Positions 25,127 through 35,572 are shown, counted from the first letter of the stretch. The stretch: DNA of 64,000 bases from Letharia columbiana (GCF_014066305.1 NW_023501038.1:1405001-1469000); one strand, 5' to 3'. Notes: generated by a model not told the origin, from the sequence alone. Made by a program: numbers and translations.

Positions 25127-25709
25127 ATGAACTCTACGCAAAACCACACCATCTCCCGTCGCAAACAAAAAAAGGCCGCTAGAAAGCTCAAGCGCGCCCA
25201 GTCCAGCAGTATGTCCACCCCTCGTGGGACGCGTACCAGCCAACTGATCAGCTCCAGCCGTACGTGCTAACGCAGATGCCGCTCTACGTAACTCACGCGC
25301 CGCCCGCCTCCACCACATCTTGGGGAGACCCGGACGCGGGGGCCTATCAGCCAAGAGCGCCGAGCAATTGAAACAATTCTTCTCTAAAAAGGTCCCCGAG
25401 AGTGAGAAGCCCTCGCTGCGTGAGATGGATGCTTCTGCGGCGATGATCATGCTGCAAATGGCGGCGGAGGATGTCGATGCTGGGAAATTGACTCATGAGG
25501 AGTTGAGGCAGCTAAGTGAGGAGAGTCTGATGGCGAGAGGAGCAGAGTGTGGAGAAGGAGGAGGAGACGAGGAGGACGGGAAGGCTAAGGAGGACAGGGA
25601 GACGGAAGTGACAATGGAGGCCAAGGGGGATGTGGGGTCGGAGGAGGGGGAAGAGCTGGGAGACGAGGACTGGGAGCAGGGCGGTGTCGCTTTGGCCAAC
25701 GATTGGTAG
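25127..25709 (+). CDS. Small two-exon protein of unknown function, 171 aa
   Basis: Exon 1 is 25127-25208 and exon 2 25276-25709. The 67-nt intron has a consensus donor GTATGT, branch GCTAAC and acceptor GCAG, and joins two frames in phase (516 nt, 172 codons with stop). The N-terminus is strongly basic (SRRKQKKAARKLKRAQ), a likely nuclear or nucleolar signal. The middle (LSAKSAEQLKQFFSKKVPE, then MIMLQMAAEDVDAGKLTHEELRQLSEESLMARG) looks helical, and the C-terminus is a long acidic tail of E, D and G. Without the intron the gene looks like two unrelated ORFs. I do not recognise the family. Confidence 0.65.
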
Positions 25710-25894
25710 CCATGCATAGGAATGGCCAGACAGCATCAATTCAATTTCATGACCAGCGCGAATGAAGACATTAGGAACTAGTAAATCGTGGATCCGCAAG
25801 TGGCCACTGGCTGATGGTGCCGCTAATGCTTGGCCGTGTTGACCATGTTTAGTAAATTAAGGTTATATATTATTTCGGTAACTTTTCTTCCATC

Positions 25895-26131
25895 GAGCAG
25901 TATGGCCTAGTGGTTTACACTGGAACACCCAAGTTAAAACTGATGAGGCCTTACTCGTCCAGCTTTGGCCTAGTACAGCATTGCCACTAACGTCGGTTCG
26001 AGGGTTTGCATCCAGATGAATATGCACAGTCTTTAATAAAGCTGGAGCTCCTGTAGTCTGGGTGATTTTCCTTTTGCTCCTCGGTTCGACCCCGACTGTT
26101 ACCTTTTTTTCTTTCTTTTTTTTTTTTTCTT
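25895..26131 (+). mobile_element. tRNA-like SINE candidate with pol III promoter boxes
   Basis: A consensus A box TGGCCTAGTGG lies at 25903-25913 and B boxes GGTTCGAGGG (25995) and GGTTCGACCCC (26083-26093). The unit ends ACTGTTACC followed by a long T-rich tract from 26104, a pol III terminator. AGCAGT at the start can pair with ACTGTT at the end, like an acceptor stem. At about 205 bases the body is far too long for a plain tRNA, and the anticodon region does not fold, so a tRNA-derived SINE or tRNA relic fits better. No flanking duplication was established. Confidence 0.45.
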
Positions 26132-26475
26132 TTTTCTTGTGAACTCTTTCAACATGAGCAGCGTCACCCACCCACCCACACCACCCACCACTAAAAGCTG
26201 ATCCATGGCTTCTTCACTCGGTCAGCCAATGGTGTCGCTTTCATTTCCTACGACAACTGGATTTTTTGCTCCTTTCGCTTTGCTGGCTGGCCTTGAGCCT
26301 CCTCATCTTGGAAACTCAATTCCCTTCAGCACTCGCTTAACATCACCAATCACAAAGCGGCAGGGAAATCGTCTCCAGCAAATTTTTGATCAAGTCGTCT
26401 CTCTCGGATAGAATATAGTGCATGCGCGACCATCTCTTTTAAGGCTGCTTCAATCCATATGTGCGTGCCACTTCC
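26132..26475. other. Intergenic, no gene seen
   Basis: After the T-rich tract, a CCCACCCACCCACACCACCC simple stretch lies at about 26166-26190. A 68-codon frame at 26205-26411 has an ATG in fair context but nothing to support it. The rest is the 3' flank of the DUF2470 gene. Confidence 0.4.
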
Positions 26476-27159
26476 TCAATGCTTCATTCCCTCTCTCTTC
26501 TCCTGCTCCTCCCTCACACACTCATCGAACCGTACATAGCTCCCAAACCCCTCCATATAGCAACTCAATACCCACATCCACCACACCCTACTGAAAATCC
26601 TAACCGTATGCTTCTCTAACCTGCTCTTCGCCATCCACGCTGCCTCCCCTCCATGCACCACGATCATGAACCAAAACAGCGGTGCTTGAATGGTCCGGCA
26701 GAAATTCGCCAAGCTCGGGACGTACTTAAGTAATGCATCATAGAGGACTGAGCCGGGTTCGAAGTTGGCGCGGCGGCAGAAGAAGATGTGGGTGAGCACG
26801 CAGGCGACGAAGACGACCGTCATAAAGCCGCGCGGTGACTTGTACTTCTTCACCGTGATGTCGCTAGCACCCAGGCCGGCGACCGCTTCAGCGTCCATGG
26901 CTACCACTCGCGGTCTAGCTTCCGACCAGGATGTCATGGCAGGCTTGATGGGTACGGTATGAGGTGTGCCGCTGGAAGAGAGGATGGTCAGGTCGGTGAA
27001 GCTGATGTCGGCTAGATGGGCATTACGAGCGGAGAAGCTGGAGAGCTGGGCGTAGTACCGGAGGTAGCGGATAAGGGAGTCTTGGTGATCGTTGTTCATG
27101 TGGGTGATGATGCGCTGCTTCGCTGCTCCATCCGTGCTCTTGGGGGCTTTGTCCGCCAT
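26476..27159 (-). CDS. DUF2470-domain integral membrane protein
   Basis: A 227-residue intronless protein. Residues 13-105 match the DUF2470 domain, with the signature ITHMNNDHQDSL; the domain is related to the haem-utilisation/split-barrel oxidoreductase tail. From residue about 110 the protein turns hydrophobic, with segments GFMTVVFVACVLTHIFFC, LFWFMIVVHGGEAAWM and WWMWVLSCYMEGFGSYVRF, the DUF4499/TMEM254-like part. This two-part layout is standard in filamentous fungi. The role is unknown; binding of a haem- or flavin-like ligand at an organelle or ER membrane is only a suggestion from the domain. Start ATG at 27159, with no in-frame alternative nearby. It is read toward the SINE candidate, alone. 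Confidence 0.85.
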   Translation of the reverse strand: MADKAPKSTDGAAKQRIITHMNNDHQDSLIRYLRYYAQLSSFSARNAHLADISFTDLTILSSSGTPHTVPIKPAMTSWSEARPRVVAMDAEAVAGLGASDITVKKYKSPRGFMTVVFVACVLTHIFFCRRANFEPGSVLYDALLKYVPSLANFCRTIQAPLFWFMIVVHGGEAAWMAKSRLEKHTVRIFSRVWWMWVLSCYMEGFGSYVRFDECVREEQEKREGMKH

Positions 27160-28122
27160 GATGGTTGTCGATAGACAGTTCTTTGCAGAATTGTCTGAGC
27201 GGTGGAAGGAGATGGAGCGGAGCTTGGGGAATCGAGTCGTTTTCGAGGTTATTCAATGTGGCGTTCACTGCAGTCTTGAAACCATGTCCGGGCGAGGAAA
27301 GCCTTCAATAGATTCCTTACTGCCCACCAACTTCCAGGCTCTATAGACCATCATTCCGGTCGGCGATGCCCAAGTAAATCCACAATGCCTTGTCTTATTC
27401 AATCTCTTCGTCGCACTGAGCCAGGGGCAAACGTCGGAATGTCCTTTCCTGGCCTAGCGGCTACGAAATCGCTTCGACGCTTGAACGTTTCGTTCGCATC
27501 TTCTGAAACTCTCCTATCGCCAGCAGTAGACCCGGAAGATGGCCGCAGCCGTTACGTTATACGTGGTCGCAACGGAGCCTATTTCTGGTACCTGAATCAA
27601 TCATGCTCCATCGAAGGCCGTATTGATGGCCTGAGCCATATATGAGGACTTGCAAATGGACTGTATCTCTCCAAACCAAGATGTCTTTACTGCTCTGTTG
27701 TGGTGCAATGTTTGGCGCATCTATTACATTTGGGCCTGTTCTGATGTCTACGGTCTCAGACAATTGGTCTGATACCATTGCTGTTTCGTTTGCAGCGCAC
27801 GTTCATCACTGCCATCTTTCATTTGTCCAAAGTTGCGCAAATGTTACGGATGTGAAATCCTAGGCATCGCATACGACGCATACCACTGTCTCGGAGACTG
27901 AGCTTGCGTCAGCCTCTGCCGTTGACTGTAAACGCGAAGAAGCGATAGACGGTAGGCTATGCAATGATATATATAACCTCGAATGCCTTGGCACATCTTT
28001 TCGCCTGCATATGACCGACAGTCTTTTCTGCACTTTATCCAAAAACTTTCGTTTGATCTTTCCCGAACGGTCTTTCTTTTTGCATCTGGTATATTTGCAA
28101 TACACCGTCTGATCGTGCAGCC
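27160..28122. other. Intergenic between divergent genes; no gene called
   Basis: An 86-codon frame at 27385-27645 and a 73-codon frame at 27642-27863 overlap by four bases (ATGA) but have no recognisable similarity or intron signals. The sequence lies between the starts of the DUF2470 gene (minus) and the secreted protein gene (plus), so it carries both promoters. ATATATATAA at 27967-27976 is a TATA-like candidate for the plus-strand gene. Confidence 0.4.
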
Positions 28123-29070
28123 ATGAAGTCCTCGGCAGCCCTCTCTCTGCTCTTCCTCCTCCCTAGCATTCGTGCCGCCGCTGTCCCCCAGCTCATTGGC
28201 TCTGAGCTCGGAAGCACCTCTAGCTCTCTCAAACGAGACACCTCAGGCAGCCTCGTCCCTCGCTCTCCCCAACCTGGATCCTCCGAACCAGAAATCCAAG
28301 GCAGCAAACGTGAAACACTCCCGGAGGCCGCTGCCTCCCTGACCGATGACCCATCGCTCGGCGTTTCCTTGAATCTCAAACGCGACCTCTCAGCCCGCAG
28401 CCCTCAAGGTCCAGCCTCCAATCCTGGCGAATTCATCGACGTCGGTCTCTCCCGTGTGAATCCTGCTAACCACCACTCCCCTGCAGACTCTTCCTCGTCT
28501 TCGTCTCCTGCGGACAATGGCTCAGAGGGGTCTGACCCTAGGCTTATCGACGGAGCCTCGAAAATTTCTCATGACGAATCTCGCGAAAGGCACCATATGA
28601 TGGAAGAGGACGAAAAAATGGAACACCATCGCCACCACAATGGCACACGCGACCACAATTGGAATGGCACGCATCACGAAGATAGAAAAGATGGCATTTT
28701 AGCCGAGTTCAACGCTCATGGCGAGCACATCTTCGTCTACAATGGCACGCACTACCCCAACGGGACGAACTATAGCCCTGCGAATGAGACGATGGACGGG
28801 GGCAAGATGTTAGAAAAAGTTGTCGTCGATGGCGATGAGGTTGTCGTCTACCGCCAGCCATGGAACAGTACCCATTATCTCCATCACCACAACCATACTG
28901 AGGGACCGATGCCTACTGCTACTGGAGTATGGCTTCCTTCGGGAACAGGATGGATTCCTAGTGGGACGGGAAGGCCGCGCCATCATAGGAAGGTGCCGAG
29001 TGCTGCTTACGCTGGATTCAGAGGCCCAATGGCGAAGAGAGATGGCAGGGTCAGCAAGGACGATGAATAA
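28123..29070 (+). CDS. Secreted, Kex2-site-containing, His/Asn-rich glycoprotein
   Basis: 315 residues, no intron. Residues 1-20 form a signal peptide (MKSSAALSLLFLLPSIRAAA). The next 90 residues carry dibasic kexin sites LKRD, SKRE and LKRD. Two of them start a repeated block, KRD-x-S-...-RSPQ(P/G), so processing could release similar peptides. The middle is Ser-rich. Residues 155-265 are rich in His, Asn, Asp and Glu, with repeated (W/Y)NGTHxxxx and many N-glycosylation sequons (NGT, NST, NET, NHT). The C-terminus repeats LPSGTGWIPSGTG and ends with another KRD site. The function is unknown. The His-rich glycosylated part could bind metal. The start codon context is good (GCAGCCATGA). Confidence 0.75.
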   Translation: MKSSAALSLLFLLPSIRAAAVPQLIGSELGSTSSSLKRDTSGSLVPRSPQPGSSEPEIQGSKRETLPEAAASLTDDPSLGVSLNLKRDLSARSPQGPASNPGEFIDVGLSRVNPANHHSPADSSSSSSPADNGSEGSDPRLIDGASKISHDESRERHHMMEEDEKMEHHRHHNGTRDHNWNGTHHEDRKDGILAEFNAHGEHIFVYNGTHYPNGTNYSPANETMDGGKMLEKVVVDGDEVVVYRQPWNSTHYLHHHNHTEGPMPTATGVWLPSGTGWIPSGTGRPRHHRKVPSAAYAGFRGPMAKRDGRVSKDDE

Positions 29071-29468
29071 TCTGCAGGAGGAGTCAAGTATGGGAAGTAG
29101 TTGGCTGAGTAAAGACTGACAGGGAAGGTCGGTTGTTAGGGATGCGGGCAGGTATTGGAAAAAGGACATGTTGGGGCTTCCAGATTAGACTATAGAGGCT
29201 CGGGCTGAAGTTGATGAACTGTGCGTTTGCATCATACGCTCACTCAGTATTTAAAGACATTCGATCTTCCACCGATAAGAGATGCCTTTTCTCGAATTGA
29301 AGCAACGGCGGTCCTCGAACTTCGCTCATCTCGCCCTAGATACTCTCTTGAGGAGCCTTGTCGCGAGCTCAAACGCCAAGAGCAAGATGAAATTGTGAAA
29401 AGCCCGAGGTGAGGCGACGTGTGAGCATTTACGCCGTTTTACTCATCAAGTTGAGACTTCACTTCCAC
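29071..29468. other. Intergenic, no gene seen
   Basis: This is the 3' flank of the secreted-protein gene and the promoter of the next. A 63-codon frame at 29221-29412 has no support. Confidence 0.4.
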
Positions 29469-30634
29469 ATGCTCTTCATTCATGACTCACTGCTGCCTCG
29501 TCGCTACTTCCTACCCCCCCCCCCATTTCTTTCAAGGACCAAAGTAAATGCCATTGAGGTCTCTCTCTATGTGTTTTCTTTCCTCTCTATTTCATCATCC
29601 ACAATCGCTACCAGTGCTACGCCCGTAGCACATCCAGCCATAGGATCCATCAACCAAAATCACAATGCCGTCAGCAAGCGATCCGTACCCGTTGGCACAC
29701 CCACACAGCTTCCCAAGAGATCCTCCGACGTTGCCATGTCATGGACTCAGGCCGTCCAAAGTGGCTCGGCTTTGCTTCGTCAAATGACCGACGGTGGTCC
29801 GCAGAGCGAGTTTCGGTCCTACGCAGACCTCGCGGATAGTGGCTGGAGCAGTTTTCCGACTGACGGGGCGACGGATACGGATCTCGAACCTGCGCTGACC
29901 GCGTTGGGGGCGGCGGAGGGCACCTATGGTAAGCTTTGTCTCTTCTCTTTCCATCGCACCAACGTCTGGCTATTTGGCACGATGCGCCATGCAACACGAA
30001 TCATTCATACATATGCTAAATGAGGTTTTCGCAGTGAACATGATGCAACAAGACGATTTCAAACTCCCTGGATCGAACATTGAACATGTAAGTCATGAGA
30101 CAGGAAATCCTGGTCCAAGCAAATGCTAACATACCCCCTATCCAGCCACCTACCTACGCGCAATACCAGCAATACTACAACCCCACCCACGGCCTCATCA
30201 TCGCCGAATTCAACTCCAACCCCCAAAGGACGCACAAGGGCCCCGGGACCGTCCACCCCGCCCTCAACAGATGGTCCGACGTCGTCTACCTCGTCTGGGC
30301 CGACCTCTGCCGCGACGAGCCCGACGCCGTGAAGAACGTCCGACGCTTCTTCAGACACCACATCAGGACCGACTCTCCGACCGTGGCCGTCATCGACGAA
30401 GCCGTCGGCGGAGCGGGCAAGCTGAGTCCCTGGCCCGGGGTGAGGTTCGGCACGGATACGGAGCGGGGGAAGGCGCTGCTGGGCACGGCGCATGGGTATG
30501 GGGTCGCGTGGTTCTTGGTCAATCATCAGGATACGCTGGGGAGGAAGGAAGTGACGGCCGTGACGGCTTTTCGGACGGGGGATTCTGGGACGGGGGGGTT
30601 TTATAATCTGTTCCTTGAGGTCGGGGATGCATAG
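29469..30634 (+). CDS. Protein of unknown function, three exons (about 333 aa)
   Basis: Exons: 29469-29928, 30035-30087 and 30146-30634. Intron 1 (106 nt) is GTAAGC...GCTAAAT...TTTTCGCAG and intron 2 (58 nt) GTAAGT...GCTAAC...TATCCAG; all joins are in phase. The C-terminal domain (from PPTYAQYQQYYNPTHGLIIA through WSDVVYLVWADLC, VRRFFRHHI, and TAHGYGVAWFLVNHQDTLG) looks like a conserved uncharacterised fungal protein. The N-terminus is uncertain. A hydrophobic stretch (EVSLYVFSFLSISSSTIA) suggests a signal peptide or anchor, but the ATG used lies 40 codons before it. An 11-C run at 29514-29524 between them could hide an indel. KR sites (SKRS, PKRS) follow. The body of the gene is secure; its start is not. 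Confidence 0.65.
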
Positions 30635-30814
30635 TTTGCGTCAGGGTTTGAACCTGGATGGCTCGGTGGATCTAGTATGCCGGCCTTACGTTGGCTTCTA
30701 GGTGAGATATAGTGGAAGTGTTGCGTTGCTGCATGTTCGTAATATACAAGCGTCAAGAGAAATATCTGTTGCCGGTTTCAATTCCTCGCGGCCAATTGCT
30801 GCTGGCGCCAATTA
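30635..30814. other. Intergenic flank of the large transposon
   Basis: This is the 3' flank of the three-exon gene, 180 bases long, with nothing recognisable. The last two bases (30813-30814) are the TA target duplication. Confidence 0.4.
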
Positions 30815-33551
30815 TGAATTGCAAATTAAATAAGAATGCTTGGCAAAACTGACCCAGCTCCGCCTCCGACTTTTTGTTAGCGTCATTCATAGAAAATTAT
30901 AGAGAATATATTTATCACTCTTATATCAGTCTACTTTATATTTTTAAAGCTTTTATATAGCTTAAATACGAATATAATAATATTATAATATCTCGAAATA
31001 TCGTTAATTCTCGTTAGATAACTAAGACGGCTATTAATAATTAAAGACCCTCTAAATCTCGTTATCGCCTCTTCTTTAAGCGAGTCTCTTTCGCGAATAA
31101 GTAAGATAATATTACTACTACTATAGTCTAGTAGAAGAAGAAATAAGAGAAAATCTAAGTTATTTAGATAAAGATTAAAGCTATAGTTAATAAAGTAATC
31201 TTAAAAAAGTAAAAAGAGATTATTAAACGTTATAAAAAGAAGAAGACTATATATTATAAAGAGTAGAAGAAGTATATAACTCGTCTAAAAGTCGAGATAA
31301 AGACTTTATAATATAAGAAGAAGCTTAAAGAATAACGTGTTATTATTATTCGCTATAAGTAAGAGATTTATACTACTATCGTTTATTGCGAGAAGAAAGA
31401 ATAAGTAGTTATATAAAGAGATATTAGAATAATAATTAAAGAGCTTCTAAATAAGATAAAGCTTAGAGAGTCTTATTCGTCTTAAATTCTTACGATAATA
31501 AAGAGAGATAAGAATATAAGAAATAGATCTTATAAGTATTCTATAAGAGTTATATTAAGAGTGTAAAATAGATTATATATATCTATTAAGTAATTTAATA
31601 AGATTAAAGGCCTATATATTAAAGAAAGCTTCGATATTTATATCTTAAATATTAATCTTAATATAGCTATAGAGTAATATAATATTAATAATCTTAATAA
31701 GATTTAAGAATAAGCGAAATCTACTTACTTTAAGAGAACTTATTAGAACTTTATTTTAAATATTATATCTATTAAATAATAAGAGTAGCGAGTTAAATTT
31801 ATTACTATAGTTAAATAATAAAAGCGTTCTAAGTATATTCTCGATATAGAGCTTATTTATATTAATCGTATTAATTTTAAAAGAGATATTTAGATCGTAG
31901 ATAGGCTTATATAATCTTCTTTTTATCGTTAAATAAGAACTAGTAATCTTAAAAATTAATATACTATTATTCGCGATTAATAAAAGACTTTTAATAATTA
32001 TTTAGAGTAATTAATTACTAGATAAAAATATTAAGTTACGAGCTATAAATATAAGAATATCTATTAAATCGATAAGAATAATAAGTATTATAAGATAAAC
32101 GCTATAATGAGAGAGAGATAAACTATTACTATTTAAGACGATTAGATTATTTAATATTAGCCTTCTCTACTTATATATAAGACCTTTATAAATATAAACT
32201 TTAGCGTTAATAATAATAGTTAGAAGAAGAAGAAGATAATTTTAATAAAATAAATAAAGATTATAATAAAGTAGTAAATAAAGCTTAATTTATTAAAGAG
32301 TATAAAGTCTATAGCGAGTATAGCTAGTAAAGAAAGTTAGTTATTATACTCGTAATAATTCTATTAATCTTTTTCTTATTAGCTTTCTTCTTATTAGTCT
32401 TTATCTATATATTCTTTTATATTATCTTAATATTTCGATAGCTATTTATAATAATAATTAATTAATACCTCTTCTTCTTTTTCTTCTTCTTCTTCTACTA
32501 CTATAAAGATTTTATAAATAAAAAATATTATTTTTATAATAATTAAGTTTTATCGATATACATATTAAAAAGAAAGATATTATTAAGCGCTTTTAATAGT
32601 AGAAGAAGAAGAATATAAATAAAGCGGCGAGGAAGCTCTAGATCTATTAGATTTAGACGTTTATTAAATAGTAGATATAAGATATAAACGATATAAAAGC
32701 TCTATCTAACGCGTTCATCGATATTTATAAATATATAATAAGTAAAGATTTATTATATAATCTTCTTCGAGATTTAAAAGAAGATCTATTAGTCTTTAAG
32801 ATCTTATAAAGAGAGACTTATTAATATATCTATACTCTAGAATAATTAGAATAAAAATAGAGATAAAGTAAAGGATTTAATTAATATTATATAGTATTTT
32901 ATTATAATTACTCCGCGATCTTCATAGTTAAATACTTTAAATCTTATTTAAATATCTTAATTTTATTATTAAATATATAATCTATAGTACTATACTTAAA
33001 ATACTCTATTATAAATCTATTATAGTTACTAACATCGATTATATACTTTAGAAATTCTTTAAAGTTATTCTAAAAGATATATCGAAAGATCTTAAAATAA
33101 CGTCGTATTTACGCCTTAAGAACGTTAAATATTAATTCGATAGAATTATAATTAGACGAGTATAAAGAAAAGTACTTAATAAGATAGTCTTTAATCTATA
33201 TAGTCTTAATAATATAAGAATCGATATAAACGTTAACGTTATCTAGAATAATAATATTATATTTCTTAAAATACTTATTATAAAGAAGTAGTAATCGATT
33301 AATTAGCTAGTTAAGAATATCTTTCTTATTATAATAGTCTTTCTTAATTTTAATATAGAATAGATAGTTAGTAGTAATATATATAGATAGAATACTAAAA
33401 GTATTATCTTATCTTATATTATTATAATATTAAGTAGAGTTATCGATAGAAGTATAAGCTATAAACCGCTATATCGTTTATAACTTAAATAATAATTTAT
33501 TAATAAAGATTAGCTACTCCGCCTTAATTTAACTTATAAACGCTTATTATA

Positions 33552-34417
33552 TGTAAGGGCTGATCGCTTTAACAGTCTACAGCGGGGGTATAGCAGGCTC
33601 TTATAGAGTCAAATAGGGCGTATCGGCCATGAAGCGCGATACCCCCGTCCTTTTGGCCTATGGCCCGGTGGTAGCCGAACCATCCTCACAACTGTATCGC
33701 GCTGAAATTCCGGGGCTTGGCTAACCCCGGGAAGGCTAGCCACTGCGGGGTGTATCCGCTAATTCCTTGATTCCGAGGGTTCGACCCCGTCATGTACGGG
33801 CGAAAAACATTTTCCAGAGGGCAAAGTTCCAGATTTACCGGGTACCGACTTCCAGGAGCGGTACAATTCCGTACCCTAAGGCTTTCGGTAACCGAACCTC
33901 GGTACACCAGTACCGAGGCACATACCCCGAAAGGGTCCCTGTGACGTATCTCATGTCCCATAGGGACCTCTGAGCCAAGAAGTCTCGGTACACCAGTACC
34001 GAGGCACATACCCCGAAAGGGTCCCTGTGACGTATCTCATGTCCCATAGGGACCTCTGAGCCAAGAAGTCTCGGTACACCAGTACCGAGGCACATACCCC
34101 GAAAGGGTCCCTATGACGTATCTCATGTCCCATAGGGACCTCTGAGGCAAGAAGTCCCGGACAACCGGGCAAGGGTGGCGTATTGCGCCCTAAGTCGGCT
34201 CTGCGGGGGTCGCTGATCAGGGTAAAGCCCTCGAATTAATTCTTTTAGAGCCGCGAGGACGCGGCCTTAAGGGGGATAGTTGTAAGGGCTGATCGCTTTA
34301 ACAGTCTACAGGGGGTATAGCAGGCTCTTATAGAGCCAAATAGGGCGTATCGGCCATGAAGCGCGATACCCCGATCCTTTTGGCCTATGGCCTAGTGGTA
34401 GCCGAACCATCCTCACA
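33552..34417. mobile_element. TRIM-like miniature LTR retroelement (866 bp) with 5-bp TSD
   Basis: Direct terminal repeats of 139 and 137 bp (33552-33690 and 34281-34417) begin TGTAAGGGCTGATCGCTTTA and end CCATCCTCACA, so they have the TG...CA ends of LTRs. Both sides are flanked by TTATA (33547-33551 and 34418-34422), a 5-bp target duplication as left by LTR integrases. A purine-rich AAGGGGGATAG (34269-34279) directly precedes the right LTR, as a polypurine tract should. The 590-bp interior has no coding capacity and carries three 86-bp tandem repeats. No tRNA-complementary primer site starting TGG follows the left LTR. It sits in the RIP-dead transposon but shows little or no RIP. The LTRs differ at a handful of sites. 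Confidence 0.8.
33898..34155. repeat. Three 86-bp tandem repeats inside the TRIM
   Basis: The unit starts CTCGGTACACCAGTACCGAG at 33898, 33984 and 34070. The first two copies are identical over almost all of their length; the third differs at single bases and diverges at its end. Each unit opens with a short hairpin (CGGTAC ACCA GTACCG) and contains CCCATAGGGACC. The repeats stay open as antisense ORFs, which have no support as genes. Confidence 0.85.
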
Positions 34418-35572
34418 TTATATAATACGAAGTATATTACTTTAAGAATCAATCCTTTAATTCTTCTTATATATAACTCTAATCTATTTTAGAGTCCTAT
34501 AAATAATAAACTTATAAACCTTAATATTCTACTCCTCTTTTAAGAACTATACTAATTCGTCTTAATATAATTATAGCTTTTAACGCTAATAATTAAAAAG
34601 AGCGTTTAAAATAGTAGATAAGAGGCTATAATATCGCTCTTATATATAAATATATCTATTATAAGAGATTACGATATTATTATAGATAGCAAGGTTTCGC
34701 TCTTATTAATACGCTACGAGTAAAGGCCTATGAATTAAATTTATAATCATCTTTTTGATTAGGGCTATCGAGTAAATAGGTGAGCGAACTTTGGTGAGCG
34801 ATATTTAGTTTCCTTGCTGATTAATAATTATAAGACCAAATTTCAAAATTCTTAAAAATTTGGAAAGCGCAAATGACGCTCCATAATTTAAAAAAAAATC
34901 TCAAAATTTCAATAGAAAACAAAAAAGTTATTCTATTCGTGAATAACGTATACCTATTTTTGATGAGGGAGACGCGGGAGGGCGAGATTTTGATGGTTGC
35001 GGACGCTAATTTATTTACCCGCGATGACTCAGCCGATCTAACCAAAGAGCGTAGTAACCCTGAATTTATAATTGGCTATATATATAAATTCAAGATTTTC
35101 AAGCTTAGCCCTACCTTATTCTATTATATATACTAATTAATATATTAAAATAGATATTTTTAATTATAACTTTAGATCGCTAATGAGATTTAAGTAAAAG
35201 TTAGATATATTAATATATAGAGAAATTCTTTCTAAATAGTAATATTATATCTAAAGTAAGAGCTAAGATAAAATACTAGAAAAGCGTATATACTTACTAG
35301 CTTTAATATTACGAATATTTAATTAAGATAATAGATAATAGTAATTATTATAAGAGTAATAAATATATTCTCTATAATTTTCTATAAATAACGCTAATAA
35401 AAAGTCGGAGGCGGAGCTAGGTTAGGTTTGCCAAGCATTCTTATTTAATTTGCAATTCATAAAAGAACCGGGAATATCCCGCCGATAGCGCGCTAAGACC
35501 TCAGCCCTACAGATCTTGAGTTCATGCACATTCCGCATTGCAACCAGCGACCACTCCAGAGATACCTGTGCA

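Larger units (their letters stand above)
30815..35459 (-). mobile_element. Tc1/mariner-type transposon with about 100-bp TIRs, RIP-degraded
   Basis: The ends are inverted copies about 100 bases long: TGAATTGCAAATTAAATAAG at 30815 reappears inverted ending at 35459, and the arms include GAATGCTTGGCAAA and GCTCCGCCTCCGACTTTTT. TA flanks both sides (30813-30814, 35460-35461). Minus-strand translation of 32980-33330 gives a DDE-superfamily transposase relic: IIILDNVNVYID (second acidic motif), then YSSNYNSIELIFNVLKAQIRRYF (YSPDxNPIE motif), with TAG/TAA for CAG/CAA. The transposase would continue to higher coordinates, where the TRIM at 33552-34417 interrupts it. The left half (30950-32900) shows no clear frame; a second, plus-strand ORF is possible. 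34690-35100 is less A+T rich and unexplained. The right end lies 113 bases before the GatC-like start codon. Confidence 0.75.

Noticed and set aside
26765..28105. Assorted 65-84-codon ORFs near the DUF2470 gene
   Set aside because: They are antisense shadows or unsupported short frames.
33686..34172. Repeated-peptide ORFs (HEIRHRDPFGVCASVLVYR) in the TRIM
   Set aside because: They exist because 86-bp repeats cycle through frames; each is a different frame of the same non-coding unit.
34690..34810. AGCAAGGTTTCGCTC and a later TTTCCTTGCT as possible ends of another small transposon
   Set aside because: The inverted match is about ten bases and imperfect, with no target duplication.
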